Source: Streptococcus oralis (GTDB lineage: Bacteria; Bacillota; Bacilli; Lactobacillales; Streptococcaceae). Taken from it: 64,000 nucleotides of DNA. Every line of letters starts with the position of its first letter. Positions within the stretch are counted from its first letter, which is position 1. A program made the position numbers and the translations under genes. This document shows, one piece after another, positions 27,219 through 37,718 of the stretch. The stretch covers positions 229,501 through 293,500 of the forward strand of contig NZ_CP046523.1 in NCBI RefSeq assembly GCF_021497885.1. The letters are read 5' to 3'. A model generated the notes under the pieces. The model was not told where the DNA came from. It was given only the letters and a program-made list of their open reading frames with translations, and did not search any database.

Positions 27219-29108
27219 GTGAAAAAGACTTTTTTCGTGCTTTTATTTAGCTTGTTTTGTATTTTACCACTCTCTGTTTTTGCGGTTGATTTTAAGATTC
27301 GCTCTTATCAAGGTGATTTGTATATTCATGCAGATAATGCAGCAGAATTTAGGGAGAAAGTAGTCTATCATTTTGATGAGGATTTTAATGGACAACTAGT
27401 AGGACTTGGCCGTTCTGGTAAGATGCCAAAGGGCTTTGAAATAGATCCCAGTCCGAAGGTTCAGGTATGGAAAAATGCTAGTGCCATTGAGAATGTCAAT
27501 AGTGAAGTGATAGAAGAATCGGAAGGTTATACTGTAAAAGTGTATAATCCAGGCCAAGGGGGAGATACTGTTGAAGTGGTAATCACATGGCAACTGAAAA
27601 ATCTCCTTTTCCTATACGATGACATCGCGGAACTTAATTGGCAACCTCTGACGGATAGTTCAGAACCTATCGAAAATTTTGAGTTTCGAGTAATGGGCTT
27701 TAATGGAGCAGAAAAACTTTTCTTTCATACAGGGAAACTCTTTACAGAGGGCAAGATAGAGAAGATAGATGGTGATTATCGTGTTCATTTAAAGAACCTA
27801 CCTCGCCAGCGTGGGGTTGAATTGCATGCATATTGGCCTAGAAAAGATTTTGGAACAGCTTTGAATCAGGGCTTGAAGGGCAATCGTTTAGCAGAATTTG
27901 AAAAAATAGAGGAGTCCATTACCGCTGAAAAAGCTCAAAACAAAGCTCTGGTTACGTGGATCATCCCTTTGCTACTCTCGCTTTCTTTAGTCTTTAGTGT
28001 TATTTTATACTGCATTTACAGAAGTAAAACCTCCCCATCGAAGAAATATGCTAAAAATCACCGTCTCTATGAACCGCCAATGGATTTAGAACCGATGGTT
28101 TTATCGGAAGCTGTTTACTCCACTTCTTTAGAGGAAGTCAGCCCCTTGACCAAAGGAGGAGGGAAGTTCACATTTGACCAACTCGTTCAAGCAACTTTAT
28201 TGGATGTAATCGACCGTGGAAATGTTTCGATTATCTCAAATGGAGATGAAGTCCGTCTAAAAGTCATAAAAGAAAAAGGATTGGTAAGTTTTGAAAAAGA
28301 TTGTCTTAATTTGGCCTTTTCAGGAAGAGAAGAAGTGCTTGTTTCAGATTTGTTTGCAGATTACCAAGTGTCAACTAGTCTTTACCAAGGTGCAAAAGCA
28401 ACTGATGAAAAACGGATTCAGAAAACGGGACGTAAGCTTAAGTCTTCTTTCGAGCAAGCTCTGAAGCAGATGCAGGATGGGGTGAGAAAGCGGGTTTCCT
28501 CTTTGCAACTTCCAGATTATTATCGTCCACTGAGTAATGGAGAAAAAATCTTGCGATTGACGATAGGTGTCTCTACGCTTCTACCTGCTTTCGTTGGTTT
28601 TGGCTGGTTCTTGTACAGTTTGGATGCTCATGGGTATCTTTCCCTGCCACTTCCTATCCTTGGGTTTGTGAGCTTGATGTTAGCTGCCGTCTATTATTGG
28701 ACGACTCGATTTGATACTCGTGATGGTGTTTTAAACGAAGAAGGACTAGAAGCGTACTATCTCTGGACTAGTTTTGAAAACATGCTTCGCGATATCGCTC
28801 ACCTAGACAAGGCAGAATTAGAGAGTATCGTTCTTTGGAATCGCCTGCTTGTCTATGCTACTTTATTTGGTTATGCGGACAAGGTGAGTCATTTGATGAA
28901 ATCTTATCAGATTCAAGTTGAGAACCCAGATATCAATCTTTACGTAGCTTATGGCTGGCACAGTATGTTTTATCATTCAACTGCTCAAATGAGTCACTAT
29001 GCTAGTATTGCAAACACAGCAAGTACCTACTCCGTATCTTCTGGAAGTGGAAGTTCTGGCGGAGGATTCTCAGGAGGCGGAGGCGGTGGTAGCATTGGCG
29101 CCTTCTAA
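27219..29108 (+). CDS. DUF2207 family membrane protein with glycine-rich tail
   Basis: This 629-residue protein has a signal peptide (about 1-22), an extracytoplasmic beta-rich domain (about 23-240) and a membrane helix (about 245-268). A cytoplasmic region follows, with two more helices (about 448-470 and 473-497) and a second cytoplasmic part. The last ~20 residues are almost only glycine and serine (GGGFSGGGGGGSIGAF), the hallmark of DUF2207 / YciQ-like proteins. Function unknown. AAAAGGGGG precedes the ATG. The gene is followed by uppP with its own promoter. Confidence 0.88.
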   Translation: MKKTFFVLLFSLFCILPLSVFAVDFKIRSYQGDLYIHADNAAEFREKVVYHFDEDFNGQLVGLGRSGKMPKGFEIDPSPKVQVWKNASAIENVNSEVIEESEGYTVKVYNPGQGGDTVEVVITWQLKNLLFLYDDIAELNWQPLTDSSEPIENFEFRVMGFNGAEKLFFHTGKLFTEGKIEKIDGDYRVHLKNLPRQRGVELHAYWPRKDFGTALNQGLKGNRLAEFEKIEESITAEKAQNKALVTWIIPLLLSLSLVFSVILYCIYRSKTSPSKKYAKNHRLYEPPMDLEPMVLSEAVYSTSLEEVSPLTKGGGKFTFDQLVQATLLDVIDRGNVSIISNGDEVRLKVIKEKGLVSFEKDCLNLAFSGREEVLVSDLFADYQVSTSLYQGAKATDEKRIQKTGRKLKSSFEQALKQMQDGVRKRVSSLQLPDYYRPLSNGEKILRLTIGVSTLLPAFVGFGWFLYSLDAHGYLSLPLPILGFVSLMLAAVYYWTTRFDTRDGVLNEEGLEAYYLWTSFENMLRDIAHLDKAELESIVLWNRLLVYATLFGYADKVSHLMKSYQIQVENPDINLYVAYGWHSMFYHSTAQMSHYASIANTASTYSVSSGSGSSGGGFSGGGGGGSIGAF

Positions 29109-29134
29109 AAAATCTATCGCAACATCCGAAATTA

Positions 29135-29143
29135 TGCTATAAT
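29135..29143 (+). promoter_or_regulatory. uppP extended -10 promoter
   Basis: TGC-TATAAT lies 25 bases upstream of the uppP start, with no clear -35. Confidence 0.65.
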
Positions 29144-29167
29144 AGAGGACAGAAAAAGGAGTAATGT

Positions 29168-30013
29168 ATGTATTTTATTGAAATTTTGAAGTCAATCTTT
29201 TTTGGGATTGTTGAAGGAATTACAGAATGGTTGCCCATTTCAAGTACAGGGCACTTGATCTTGGTTGAAGAATTTGTACAATACAAGGACCAAAATGAGG
29301 CCTTCATGTCCATGTTTAATGTTGTCATTCAGCTTGGGGCTATTTTAGCAGTTATGGTCATTTACTTTAACAAGCTCAATCCTTTTAAACCAACAAAGGA
29401 TAAGGTAGAAGTTCGTCGAACTTGGCAATTGTGGTCAAAAGTTCTCGTTGCGACCTTGCCCTTACTGTTGGTCTTTAAGTTGGATGATTGGTTTGATGCC
29501 AACTTCCACAACATGGTTTCGGTTGCCATTATGTTGATTATCTATGGTGTTGCCTTTATCTATCTTGAAAAACGAAATAAGGCGCAAGCTATTGAACCAA
29601 CAGTAACAGAGTTAGACAAATTGCCTTATAAAACAGCCCTTTACATCGGTCTTTTCCAAGTCCTCGCCCTTTTCCCGGGGACAAGCCGTTCAGGTGCCAC
29701 TATCGTCGGTGGTTTGTTGAATGGAACGAGCCGTTCTGTCGTAACAGAGTTTACCTTCTATCTCGGAATTCCTGTCATGTTCGGAGCTAGTGCTTTGAAG
29801 ATTTTCAAATTTATTAAAGCAGGTCAACTCTTGAGTATTGGGCAATTATTCCTGCTCTTAGTCGCTATGGGTGTTGCCTTCGCGGTCAGCATGGTTGCTA
29901 TTCGTTTCTTGACCAGCTATGTGAAGAAACACGACTTTACACTCTTTGGTAAATACCGTATTGTACTCGGTAGTGTCTTGTTGCTCTATAGTTTTGTGCG
30001 TTTGTTTGTATAA
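29168..30013 (+). CDS. uppP: Undecaprenyl-diphosphate phosphatase
   Basis: This is a 281-residue integral membrane enzyme of the BacA/UppP family. It dephosphorylates undecaprenyl pyrophosphate so that the carrier can be reused for peptidoglycan and capsule synthesis; its overproduction confers bacitracin resistance. The two catalytic motifs are [17 protein letters not shown] near the N-terminus and PGTSRSG at 170-176. Eight helices are expected and the hydrophobicity fits. AAAAGGAG precedes the ATG. Confidence 0.96.
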   Translation: MYFIEILKSIFFGIVEGITEWLPISSTGHLILVEEFVQYKDQNEAFMSMFNVVIQLGAILAVMVIYFNKLNPFKPTKDKVEVRRTWQLWSKVLVATLPLLLVFKLDDWFDANFHNMVSVAIMLIIYGVAFIYLEKRNKAQAIEPTVTELDKLPYKTALYIGLFQVLALFPGTSRSGATIVGGLLNGTSRSVVTEFTFYLGIPVMFGASALKIFKFIKAGQLLSIGQLFLLLVAMGVAFAVSMVAIRFLTSYVKKHDFTLFGKYRIVLGSVLLLYSFVRLFV

Positions 30014-30014
30014 G

Positions 30015-30048
30015 AAAAAGCTTGAGGGAATTTTCCTTCAAGCTTTTT
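30015..30048. terminator. Bidirectional terminator between uppP and dinB
   Basis: A nearly perfect 16-bp inverted repeat (AAAAAGCTTGAGGGAA / TTCCTTCAAGCTTTTT) is flanked by A- and T-runs. It overlaps the dinB stop codon. Confidence 0.92.
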
Positions 30049-31108
30049 AAAATCCTGTCACTGTAATTCCTAGTAGACGGATACCTTTCTCTTTTTCAGC
30101 TAGTTCTTCGTAGAGTTGAAGGGCAGTTTGAGAAATCTGACTAGCGTCCTGTGTTGCTTGTGAGAGGCTTTTCCGCCTAGTTAGAGTGGAGAAGTCAGTA
30201 TAACGAATTTTAAGGATAATGATTTTTCCAGCTTTGTCTTGTTTGCTGAGATTGTGAGCTACTTTTTCAGATAGAAGAGTCAGCTCTTTTTTGATGTCCT
30301 CTTCAGCCTGGAGAATCTTACCATAGGTTTTCTCTTTGCCGATGGACTTACGAATACGATTGGATTTGACTGGAGAATTGTGAATGCCCCTAGCCTTTCG
30401 ATAAAGATCAAAACCGAGTCTGCCAAACCGATCGATTAAAGTGACTTCAGAAACGTCTAATAAGTCTGCGCCAGTATAAATACCCATTTCATGAAGCCTT
30501 TCCACTGTTTTCTTGCCCACTCCATGAAATTTAGCAATATCCATTTGTTTGAGAAAATCTTGGACCTGGTCAGGGAGGATAACTGTCAAACCATGTGGCT
30601 TTTGATAATCGCTGGCCATTTTAGCTAAAAATTTATTGTAAGAAACGCCAGCAGAAGCAGTCAGGTGTAGTTCCTGCCAGATATCCTGTTGGATGAGACG
30701 AGCTATTTTGACGGCTGACTTGATACCGAGTTTATTTTCTGTCACATCCAAGTAGGCCTCGTCAATACTCATAGGTTCAATCAGATCGGTGTAACGTTTA
30801 AAAATAGCTCGAATCTCAAGTCCCACAGTTTTGTATTTTTCATAATTGCCCGAGATAAAGACGGCTTGAGGACAACGCTCATAAGCTTCTTTAGAACTCA
30901 TGGCAGAGTGAATGCCAAAGGCTCGTGCCTCGTAGCTACAAGTAGACACAACTCCCCGTCCGCCTGTTTGTCTGGGATCACTCCCAATGATGACAGGCTT
31001 GCCCTTTAACTTAGGATTATCTCTTATTTCCACCGCAGCAAAAAAGGCATCCATGTCGATATGGATGATTTTTCTGGACAAATCATTAATCAATGGAAAT
31101 ATGAGCAT
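30047..31108 (-). CDS. dinB: DNA polymerase IV (Y family)
   Basis: This 353-residue error-prone translesion polymerase has the palm motifs [14 protein letters not shown] and [10 protein letters not shown] with the catalytic acidic residues intact. The helix-hairpin-helix region ([17 protein letters not shown]) and the little-finger domain (about 240-353) follow. The ATG at 31108 is preceded by AGAAAGGA. No LexA/HdiR operator was recognised, in line with the lack of a classical SOS response in many streptococci. Confidence 0.95.
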   Translation of the reverse strand: MLIFPLINDLSRKIIHIDMDAFFAAVEIRDNPKLKGKPVIIGSDPRQTGGRGVVSTCSYEARAFGIHSAMSSKEAYERCPQAVFISGNYEKYKTVGLEIRAIFKRYTDLIEPMSIDEAYLDVTENKLGIKSAVKIARLIQQDIWQELHLTASAGVSYNKFLAKMASDYQKPHGLTVILPDQVQDFLKQMDIAKFHGVGKKTVERLHEMGIYTGADLLDVSEVTLIDRFGRLGFDLYRKARGIHNSPVKSNRIRKSIGKEKTYGKILQAEEDIKKELTLLSEKVAHNLSKQDKAGKIIILKIRYTDFSTLTRRKSLSQATQDASQISQTALQLYEELAEKEKGIRLLGITVTGF

Positions 31109-31193
31109 TTTGCTTCCTTTCTAATGTCATTTTTTATTCATTATACCTTTTTTTCTGAAAAAATGGAAAAGAGTACTCATTCTTTCAAATATA

Positions 31194-31227
31194 TAATACA
31201 GATCGTACCGATAAACGGACTGTATTA
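31194..31227. promoter_or_regulatory. Inverted repeat in the dinB-pflB intergenic region
   Basis: TAATACAG (31194-31201) and CTGTATTA (31220-31227) are a perfect 8-bp inverted repeat with an 18-base centre. It may be an operator or a hairpin; no family is assigned. Confidence 0.4.
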
Positions 31228-31280
31228 GAAAAGAAAGTGATAAAAAAGCCTTTTTTCGCTTGTTGAAATCGGTTACTGTA

Positions 31281-31289
31281 TGGTATACT
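31281..31289 (+). promoter_or_regulatory. pflB extended -10 promoter
   Basis: TGG-TATACT lies 55 bases upstream of the pflB ATG. TTGAAA at 31263-31268 is only 15 bases away, so the extended -10 probably dominates. Confidence 0.55.
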
Positions 31290-31344
31290 GGTCTCATGAA
31301 TGTAACAGATGACTGTTGCTAGAAAGAAAAATGAGGACATTAAC

Positions 31345-33660
31345 ATGGTTGTTAAGACAGTTGTTGAAGCACAAGATATTTTTGATAAAGCTTGGGAAGG
31401 CTTCAAAGGCGTAGATTGGAAAGAAAAAGCAAGTATTTCTCGCTTCGTTCAAGCTAACTACACACCTTATGATGGAGATGAAAGTTTCCTTGCTGGACCA
31501 ACAGAACGTTCACTTCACATCAAAAAAATCGTAGAAGAAACAAAAGCACACTACGAAGAAACTCGTTTCCCAATGGACACTCGTCCAACATCTATTGCTG
31601 ATATTCCTGCTGGATTTATCGACAAAGAAAACGAATTGATCTTTGGTATCCAAAACGATGAACTCTTCAAATTGAACTTCATGCCAAAAGGTGGTATCCG
31701 TATGGCTGAAACTACTTTGAAAGAAAATGGATACGAACCAGATCCAGCTGTTCACGAAATCTTTACTAAATACGTAACAACAGTTAACGATGGTATCTTC
31801 CGTGCCTACACTTCAAACATCCGTCGCGCTCGTCACGCTCACACTGTAACTGGTCTTCCAGATGCCTACTCACGTGGACGTATCATCGGTGTTTACGCAC
31901 GTCTTGCTCTTTACGGTGCAGACTACTTGATGCAAGAAAAAGTCAACGACTGGAATGCAATTAAAGAAATTGACGAAGAAACAATCCGTCTTCGTGAAGA
32001 AGTAAACCTTCAATACCAAGCTTTGCAACAAGTTGTTCGCTTGGGTGACCTTTACGGAGTTGATGTCCGCAAACCAGCGATGAACACGAAAGAAGCAATC
32101 CAATGGGTTAACATCGCCTTCATGGCTGTCTGCCGTGTTATCAACGGTGCTGCTACATCTCTAGGACGTGTGCCAATCGTATTGGATATCTTTGCAGAAC
32201 GTGACCTTGCTCGTGGTACATTTACCGAATCAGAAATCCAAGAGTTCGTTGATGATTTCGTTATGAAACTTCGTACAGTTAAATTTGCTCGTACAAAAGC
32301 TTATGACCAATTGTACTCAGGTGACCCAACCTTCATCACAACTTCTATGGCTGGTATGGGTAACGACGGTCGTCACCGTGTTACTAAGATGGACTACCGT
32401 TTCTTGAACACACTTGACAACATCGGTAACTCTCCAGAGCCAAACTTGACAGTTCTTTGGACTGACAAATTGCCATACAACTTCCGTCGCTATTGTATGC
32501 ATATGAGCCACAAACACTCTTCTATCCAATACGAAGGTGTAACAACAATGGCTAAAGACGGATACGGTGAAATGAGCTGTATCTCATGCTGTGTGTCACC
32601 ACTTGACCCAGAAAACGAAGATCAACGCCACAACATCCAGTACTTCGGTGCTCGTGTAAACGTTTTGAAAGCCCTTCTTACTGGTTTGAACGGTGGTTAC
32701 GACGATGTTCATAAAGACTACAAAGTATTTGACATCAATCCTATCCGTGACGAAGTTCTTGAATTCGAATCAGTTAAAGCGAACTTTGAAAAATCTCTTG
32801 ACTGGTTGACTGACACTTACGTAGATGCTTTGAACATCATCCACTACATGACTGACAAGTACAACTACGAAGCTGTTCAAATGGCCTTCTTGCCAACGAA
32901 ACAACGTGCCAACATGGGATTCGGTATCTGTGGATTTGCTAACACTGTTGATACATTGTCAGCGATTAAATACGCTACCGTTAAACCAATCCGTGATGAA
33001 GATGGCTACATCTACGATTACGAAACAATCGGTGAATACCCACGTTGGGGTGAAGATGACCCGCGTTCAAACGAATTGGCAGAATGGTTGATTGAAGCTT
33101 ATACAACTCGTCTACGTAGCCACAAACTTTACAAAGACGCAGAAGCTACAGTATCACTTTTGACCATCACATCTAACGTTGCTTACTCTAAACAAACTGG
33201 TAACTCACCAGTCCACAAAGGTGTATACCTCAACGAAGATGGTTCTGTAAACTTGTCTAAACTTGAATTCTTCTCACCAGGTGCTAACCCATCTAACAAA
33301 GCTAAAGGTGGATGGTTGCAAAACTTGAACTCACTTGCGAGTCTTGACTTCAGCTATGCAGCTGACGGTATCTCATTGACAACTCAAGTATCACCACGTG
33401 CTCTTGGTAAGACTCGTGACGAACAAGTTGATAACTTGGTAACAATCCTTGATGGTTACTTCGAAAACGGTGGACAACACTGTAACTTGAACGTTATGGA
33501 CTTGAAAGATGTTTATGACAAGATTATGAATGGCGAAGATGTCATCGTTCGTATCTCAGGATACTGTGTAAACACTAAATACCTCACTCCAGAACAAAAA
33601 ACTGAATTGACACAACGTGTCTTCCACGAAGTTCTTTCAATGGATGATGCATTGAGCTAA
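31345..33660 (+). CDS. pflB: Formate acetyltransferase (pyruvate formate-lyase)
   Basis: This 771-residue glycyl-radical enzyme cleaves pyruvate with CoA to acetyl-CoA and formate under anaerobic, sugar-limited conditions. The catalytic pair C415-C416 lies in [12 protein letters not shown] and the radical glycine is G739 in RISGYCVN. The activase gene is not in the window. The start at 31345 (MVVKTVV) follows ATGAGGAC; a longer frame from 31309 lacks a ribosome site. Codon bias is strong, indicating high expression. Confidence 0.96.
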   Translation: MVVKTVVEAQDIFDKAWEGFKGVDWKEKASISRFVQANYTPYDGDESFLAGPTERSLHIKKIVEETKAHYEETRFPMDTRPTSIADIPAGFIDKENELIFGIQNDELFKLNFMPKGGIRMAETTLKENGYEPDPAVHEIFTKYVTTVNDGIFRAYTSNIRRARHAHTVTGLPDAYSRGRIIGVYARLALYGADYLMQEKVNDWNAIKEIDEETIRLREEVNLQYQALQQVVRLGDLYGVDVRKPAMNTKEAIQWVNIAFMAVCRVINGAATSLGRVPIVLDIFAERDLARGTFTESEIQEFVDDFVMKLRTVKFARTKAYDQLYSGDPTFITTSMAGMGNDGRHRVTKMDYRFLNTLDNIGNSPEPNLTVLWTDKLPYNFRRYCMHMSHKHSSIQYEGVTTMAKDGYGEMSCISCCVSPLDPENEDQRHNIQYFGARVNVLKALLTGLNGGYDDVHKDYKVFDINPIRDEVLEFESVKANFEKSLDWLTDTYVDALNIIHYMTDKYNYEAVQMAFLPTKQRANMGFGICGFANTVDTLSAIKYATVKPIRDEDGYIYDYETIGEYPRWGEDDPRSNELAEWLIEAYTTRLRSHKLYKDAEATVSLLTITSNVAYSKQTGNSPVHKGVYLNEDGSVNLSKLEFFSPGANPSNKAKGGWLQNLNSLASLDFSYAADGISLTTQVSPRALGKTRDEQVDNLVTILDGYFENGGQHCNLNVMDLKDVYDKIMNGEDVIVRISGYCVNTKYLTPEQKTELTQRVFHEVLSMDDALS

Positions 33661-33680
33661 TATTCAATTAGAATAGAAAT

Positions 33681-33707
33681 AAAGCCAGTCGATATGACTG
33701 GCTTTTT
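33681..33707 (+). terminator. pflB terminator
   Basis: A perfect 10-bp stem (AAAGCCAGTC / GACTGGCTTT) is followed by T-rich sequence. Confidence 0.92.
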
Positions 33708-33729
33708 ACTATAAAAATTCTTTAAAAAT

Positions 33730-33746
33730 AGTCAAATTTGGTCAAA
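33730..33746. promoter_or_regulatory. CtsR operator upstream of clpL
   Basis: The heptads AGTCAAA and GGTCAAA are separated by three bases, matching the CtsR consensus RGTCAAA-N3-RGTCAAA. It lies just upstream of the clpL promoter. Confidence 0.88.
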
Positions 33747-33752
33747 AAAGTT

Positions 33753-33769
33753 ATTGACTTTTACTGACC
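33753..33769. promoter_or_regulatory. Second, degenerate CtsR-like site in inverse orientation
   Basis: ATTGACT-TTT-ACTGACC is a reverse-oriented heptad pair with two mismatches in each half. It overlaps the -35, so binding would block transcription. Confidence 0.55.
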
Positions 33770-33782
33770 AATGTGATATAGT
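33754..33782 (+). promoter_or_regulatory. clpL promoter
   Basis: TTGACT (33754-33759) and TATAGT (33777-33782) are 17 bases apart. About 290 bases of leader separate it from clpL. Confidence 0.78.
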
Positions 33783-33877
33783 AGAAACATAAGGAAAATG
33801 AATTCCTTAAAAAGCTCACTTTCAACGAATTAGTCTTTGAGAATGAGGTATAGAGTCCCAAGAAAGGGGTGAGGCCT

Positions 33878-33967
33878 ATGTTTAATCTAACAGACTTTGA
33901 AAAGAATATGATAAAAGGCTTATTTAAAAAAGAAAAACCAGAAATTATACGTAGAGTAGCAAGCTAG
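33878..33967 (+). CDS. 29-residue leader ORF upstream of clpL
   Basis: This short frame encodes MFNLTDFEKNMIKGLFKKEK followed by nine more residues, and it is preceded by a strong ribosome site (GGGGTGAGG). It lies within the heat-shock leader between the CtsR-controlled promoter and clpL. The peptide is basic and amphipathic. It could be a real microprotein or a leader peptide that tunes clpL translation. I recognise no family. The good ribosome site is the main support. Confidence 0.5.
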   Translation: MFNLTDFEKNMIKGLFKKEKPEIIRRVAS

Positions 33968-34003
33968 CTAGTCTAAATTTTTTAAAACAAAGGTCAAAGA
34001 TAG

Positions 34004-34060
34004 TCAATATCAGAGATTCAATATCAGAGATCGCAAATAATCAATATTAATCAATATTAA
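34004..34060 (+). repeat. Short tandem repeats in the clpL leader
   Basis: TCAATATCAGAGAT occurs twice in tandem (34004-34031), then after nine bases TCAATATTAA occurs twice in tandem (34041-34060), ending just before the clpL ribosome site. Such repeats can change copy number by slippage and alter leader length. Confidence 0.8.
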
Positions 34061-34074
34061 ACGAGGTAAAAAAT

Positions 34075-36180
34075 ATGAACAACAACTTTAATAACTTTAA
34101 CAACATGGATGATTTATTTAACCAATTGATGGGTGGTATGCGAGGATACAGTTCTGAGAACCGTCGCTACTTGATTAATGGACGCGAAGTGACACCTGAG
34201 GAATTTGCTCACTATCGTGCAACTGGGAAATTACCAGGAAATGCAGAATCTGATGCGCAAATGCAACAACATGCTTCAGGTATGAAACAAGACGGTGTCC
34301 TTGCTAAACTAGGTCGTAACTTGACAGCGGAAGCTCGTGAGGGCAAGTTGGATCCTGTAATCGGACGAAACAAGGAAATTCAAGAAACATCTGAAATCCT
34401 CTCACGTCGTACCAAGAACAATCCTGTTCTGGTAGGAGATGCAGGTGTTGGTAAGACAGCAGTTGTCGAAGGCCTAGCGCAAGCCATTGTGAACGGAGAT
34501 GTTCCAGCTGCTATTAAGAATAAGGAAATTATTTCCATTGATATCTCAGGTCTCGAGGCTGGTACTCAATACCGTGGTAGCTTTGAAGAAAATGTGCAAA
34601 ATCTAGTTAACGAAGTGAAAGAAGCAGGAAATATTATCCTCTTCTTTGATGAAATTCACCAAATTCTCGGAGCTGGTAGCACTGGTGGAGACAGTGGTTC
34701 TAAAGGGCTTGCGGATATTCTCAAACCAGCTCTCTCTCGTGGTGAGTTGACTGTTATTGGAGCGACAACTCAAGATGAATACCGTAACACCATCTTGAAA
34801 AATGCAGCTCTTGCTCGTCGTTTCAACGAGGTGAAGGTCAATGCTCCTTCGGCAGAGGATACCTTTAAAATCCTTCAAGGGATTCGTGACCTCTATCAAC
34901 AACACCACAATGTCATCTTGCCAGACGAAGTTTTGAAAGCAGCAGTGGATTATTCTGTCCAATACATTCCTCAACGCAGCTTGCCAGATAAGGCTATTGA
35001 CCTTGTCGATGTAACGGCAGCTCACTTGGCAGCTCAACATCCTGTAACAGATGTTCATGCTGTTGAACGTGAAATCGAGGCAGAAAAAGACAAGCAAGAA
35101 AAAGCAGTTGAGGCAGAAGACTTTGAAGCAGCTCTCAATGCTAAAACACGTATTGCAGAATTAGAGAAAAAAGTCGAAAACCACACAGAAGACATGAAAG
35201 TGACTGCAAGCATCAACGATGTGGCTGAATCTGTGGAACGAATGACAGGTATTCCAGTGTCACAAATGGGAGCGTCAGACATCGAACGTTTGAAAGATAT
35301 GGCTCATCGCTTGGAACACAAGGTAATCGGCCAAGATAAGGCGGTTGAAGCAGTAGCTCGTGCTATCCGTCGTAACCGTGCTGGTTTTGATGAAGGCAAT
35401 CGCCCAATCGGTAGCTTCCTCTTTGTAGGCCCAACTGGGGTTGGTAAGACCGAGCTTGCTAAGCAATTGGCACTGGATATGTTTGGAACTAAGGATGCTA
35501 TCATTCGTTTGGATATGTCTGAATACAGTGACCGCACAGCTGTATCTAAGTTGATCGGTACAACAGCAGGTTATGTGGGGTATGATGACAATAGCAATAC
35601 CTTGACAGAACGTGTTCGTCGCAATCCATACTCTATCATTCTCTTGGACGAAATTGAAAAGGCTGATCCTCAAGTAATCACCCTTCTCCTCCAAGTCTTG
35701 GATGACGGTCGTTTAACTGATGGTCAAGGAAATACCGTTAACTTTAAAAATACTGTCATTATCGCGACATCAAATGCTGGATTTGGCTATGAAGCTAACT
35801 TGACAGAAGATGCGGACAAACCAGAGTTGATGGATCGTTTGAAACCATACTTCCGTCCAGAATTCCTCAACCGCTTTAACGCAGTTATTGAGTTCTCACA
35901 CCTGAATAAGGAAGACCTTTCTAAGATTGTGGACTTGATGTTGGCTGAAGTCAACCAAACCTTGGCTAAGAAAGACATTGATTTGGAAGTCAGCCAAGCA
36001 GCTAAGGACTTTATCACAGAAGAAGGCTATGATGAAGTCATGGGTGTTCGTCCTCTCCGTCGTGTGGTTGAACAACAAATTCGTGATAAGGTGACAGACT
36101 TCCACTTGGATCACCTAGATGCCAAACACCTAGAAGCAGATATGGAAGATGGTGTTTTAGTTATTCGTGAAAAAGCCTAA
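34075..36180 (+). CDS. clpL: ATP-dependent Clp protease ATP-binding subunit ClpL
   Basis: This is a 701-residue HSP100 chaperone. A short asparagine-rich N-terminus (about 1-30) replaces the usual Clp N-domain. AAA-1 has Walker [15 protein letters not shown] middle UVR-like coiled region (about 330-375) precedes AAA-2 with Walker [13 protein letters not shown] and the sensor/arginine regions. ClpL works as a stand-alone disaggregase in streptococci and lacto-bacilli and supports heat and antibiotic tolerance. CtsR sites at 33730 and 33753 predict heat-shock control. ACGAGG precedes the ATG. Confidence 0.96.
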   Translation: MNNNFNNFNNMDDLFNQLMGGMRGYSSENRRYLINGREVTPEEFAHYRATGKLPGNAESDAQMQQHASGMKQDGVLAKLGRNLTAEAREGKLDPVIGRNKEIQETSEILSRRTKNNPVLVGDAGVGKTAVVEGLAQAIVNGDVPAAIKNKEIISIDISGLEAGTQYRGSFEENVQNLVNEVKEAGNIILFFDEIHQILGAGSTGGDSGSKGLADILKPALSRGELTVIGATTQDEYRNTILKNAALARRFNEVKVNAPSAEDTFKILQGIRDLYQQHHNVILPDEVLKAAVDYSVQYIPQRSLPDKAIDLVDVTAAHLAAQHPVTDVHAVEREIEAEKDKQEKAVEAEDFEAALNAKTRIAELEKKVENHTEDMKVTASINDVAESVERMTGIPVSQMGASDIERLKDMAHRLEHKVIGQDKAVEAVARAIRRNRAGFDEGNRPIGSFLFVGPTGVGKTELAKQLALDMFGTKDAIIRLDMSEYSDRTAVSKLIGTTAGYVGYDDNSNTLTERVRRNPYSIILLDEIEKADPQVITLLLQVLDDGRLTDGQGNTVNFKNTVIIATSNAGFGYEANLTEDADKPELMDRLKPYFRPEFLNRFNAVIEFSHLNKEDLSKIVDLMLAEVNQTLAKKDIDLEVSQAAKDFITEEGYDEVMGVRPLRRVVEQQIRDKVTDFHLDHLDAKHLEADMEDGVLVIREKA

Positions 36181-36205
36181 CTCAAGATTTTGAGAATAAA
36201 AAAAG

Positions 36206-36235
36206 AAGGAACTAGCTAAAAAGCTGGTTCCTTTT
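36206..36235. terminator. Bidirectional terminator between clpL and luxS
   Basis: AAGGAACTAGCT pairs with AGCTGGTTCCTT (one G-U) with an A-rich loop and T/A-runs on both sides. Confidence 0.88.
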
Positions 36236-36239
36236 GTGT

Positions 36240-36722
36240 TTAGATGACATGGCGTTCAAAGGCATCATCTGAGATTCCTTGTTCTAGGATGAGTTTCGCC
36301 CATTCTTTAGCTGAAAAGAGGCTGTGGTCCTTGTAGTTTCCGCAAGATTCAATGGTTGTTCCAGGGACATCTTCCCAAGTAGTAGTCTCAGCGATTTCCT
36401 TGAGCGAATCCTTGATAACAGCTGCAATCTCAGCGCTGGTGTGACGTCCCCACATAATCATGTGGAAGCCTGTGCGGCAACCAAATGGCGAACAGTCAAT
36501 CATGCCGTCAATGCGGGTGCGGATGAGTTTGGCCAAGAGGTGTTCGATAGTATGAAGCCCAGCAGTAGGGATAGAATCTTCATTTGGTTGTACCAAGCGA
36601 ATATCATAGTTGGAGATGACGTCTCCCTTTGGCCCTATCTCTTCCCCAATCAAGCGAACATAGGGTGCTTTAACAATGGTGTGGTCAAGTTCAAAACTTT
36701 CAACAATAACTTCTTTTGACAT
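36240..36722 (-). CDS. luxS: S-ribosylhomocysteine lyase (AI-2 synthase)
   Basis: This 160-residue Fe/Zn enzyme cleaves S-ribosylhomocysteine to homocysteine and DPD, the autoinducer-2 precursor. Metal ligands H57, H61 (HTIEH) and C127 (ESCGNY) and the catalytic C82 ([10 protein letters not shown]) are all present. The length is normal. GAAAGGAAC precedes the ATG and a -10 TATAAT lies on the minus strand at 36755-36750. The order clpL-luxS is the pneumococcal one. Confidence 0.97.
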   Translation of the reverse strand: MSKEVIVESFELDHTIVKAPYVRLIGEEIGPKGDVISNYDIRLVQPNEDSIPTAGLHTIEHLLAKLIRTRIDGMIDCSPFGCRTGFHMIMWGRHTSAEIAAVIKDSLKEIAETTTWEDVPGTTIESCGNYKDHSLFSAKEWAKLILEQGISDDAFERHVI

Positions 36723-36749
36723 GGTCGTTCCTTTCAGTTTTCTTCTTTC

Positions 36750-36755
36750 ATTATA
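36750..36755 (-). promoter_or_regulatory. -10 box of luxS
   Basis: A minus-strand TATAAT lies about 28 bases upstream of the luxS ATG, with no clear -35. Confidence 0.55.
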
Positions 36756-36948
36756 TCATAAAGCCTGCCCTTGATGGAGTTTGATAAATGACTTTTTGAG
36801 ACTAGCGTTATAACAAAGTCTCCATACATAAACCTCAGAATTATAAAGAAAGAATGGAGTAAAGGAAAAGAAAAACTGAGTTCTTTCTAATGAAGCTAGA
36901 GCGACTTTTGAAAAGTGGATCAACTTTTTCTGAAATTTCTGTTTAATC

Positions 36949-36981
36949 TCTGAACTAATTCTGAACTAGATTGGATATACT
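36949..36981 (+). promoter_or_regulatory. Nisin-box-like operator and promoter of the ABC/two-component module
   Basis: TCTGAACTA occurs at 36949 and 36960, giving TCT-N8-TCT, the direct-repeat form bound by NisR/SpaR-type regulators. A third TCTGAA lies at 36929. The repeats overlap the -35 position of a TATACT -10 (36976-36981) that has no proper -35. This layout predicts activation by the OmpR-type regulator at 39251. Confidence 0.65.
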
Positions 36982-37009
36982 GGAGAAAATAAAGATAAAG
37001 GAGTTCAGT

Positions 37010-37717
37010 ATGAAACATATGGTGAAAATAGAAGGAGTCTGCAAAAAGCATGGCAGTAAGCAGATTTTAGAAGATATTTCTTTTACAGCTAGAAGCGGTC
37101 GGATTACAGCTTTTCTGGGTCCAAATGGTGCAGGGAAAAGTTCGACCTTGAGGATTCTCTTGGGGTTAGATCGGGCGACAGAAGGGACGGCGACTTTTGA
37201 TGGGCAAATCTATCAGTCAATGACTTATCCGCTCAGAACGGTAGGTGCAGCCTTTGACGGCATTGGCGGTTTGCCAAATCGTAAGGTCTATGACCACTTG
37301 AGGATTATTGCGGCGAGTAATGCTATTCCTAAGTTTCGGATTGATGAGGTATTGGAGATGACTGGAATTGCTCATAAGAGGAAGGACCTCTTGTCAAGCC
37401 TGTCTCTGGGGGAAGGTCAACGCTTGGGTTTGGCTGCAGCTTTGCTGGGTGATCCTCAGTTTCTTATATTAGATGAGCCGACCAATGGACTGGATCCAAG
37501 TGGGATTAAGTGGTTTAGAAAGTTCATCCGTCAGCAGGCTGATTTAGGGAAAACGGTACTTCTATCTTCTCATATCCTATCAGAGGTGCAAATGGTGACA
37601 GATGATGTAGTCTTGATTCATCATGGGCGAATTATTGAGCAGGGACAATTGGAAGAGGTACTGCAAGATTCAGACAGTCTAGAAGATCTCTTCTTTGATT
37701 TGACAGAGGAGGTTTAA
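37010..37717 (+). CDS. ABC transporter ATP-binding protein (lantibiotic-resistance type)
   Basis: This 235-residue ATPase has Walker A LGPNGAGKSST, an unusual signature LSLGEGQRLGLAAAL (LSLGE instead of LSGGQ) and Walker B FLILDEPTNGLDPSG. The H-loop is SSHILSEV. It starts at 37010 after AAAGGAG; the longer frame from 36971 runs through the -10. Two ABC-2 permeases follow immediately, the LanF-LanE-LanG plan of transporters that expel lantibiotics or bacitracin-like compounds from the membrane. The substrate is inferred only from this plan and the linked two-component system. Confidence 0.88.
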   Translation: MKHMVKIEGVCKKHGSKQILEDISFTARSGRITAFLGPNGAGKSSTLRILLGLDRATEGTATFDGQIYQSMTYPLRTVGAAFDGIGGLPNRKVYDHLRIIAASNAIPKFRIDEVLEMTGIAHKRKDLLSSLSLGEGQRLGLAAALLGDPQFLILDEPTNGLDPSGIKWFRKFIRQQADLGKTVLLSSHILSEVQMVTDDVVLIHHGRIIEQGQLEEVLQDSDSLEDLFFDLTEEV

Positions 37718-37718
37718 G

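Noticed and set aside
31109..31344. Rex operator in front of pflB
   Set aside because: I searched for TTGTGAAA-N4-TTCACAA and found no acceptable match.
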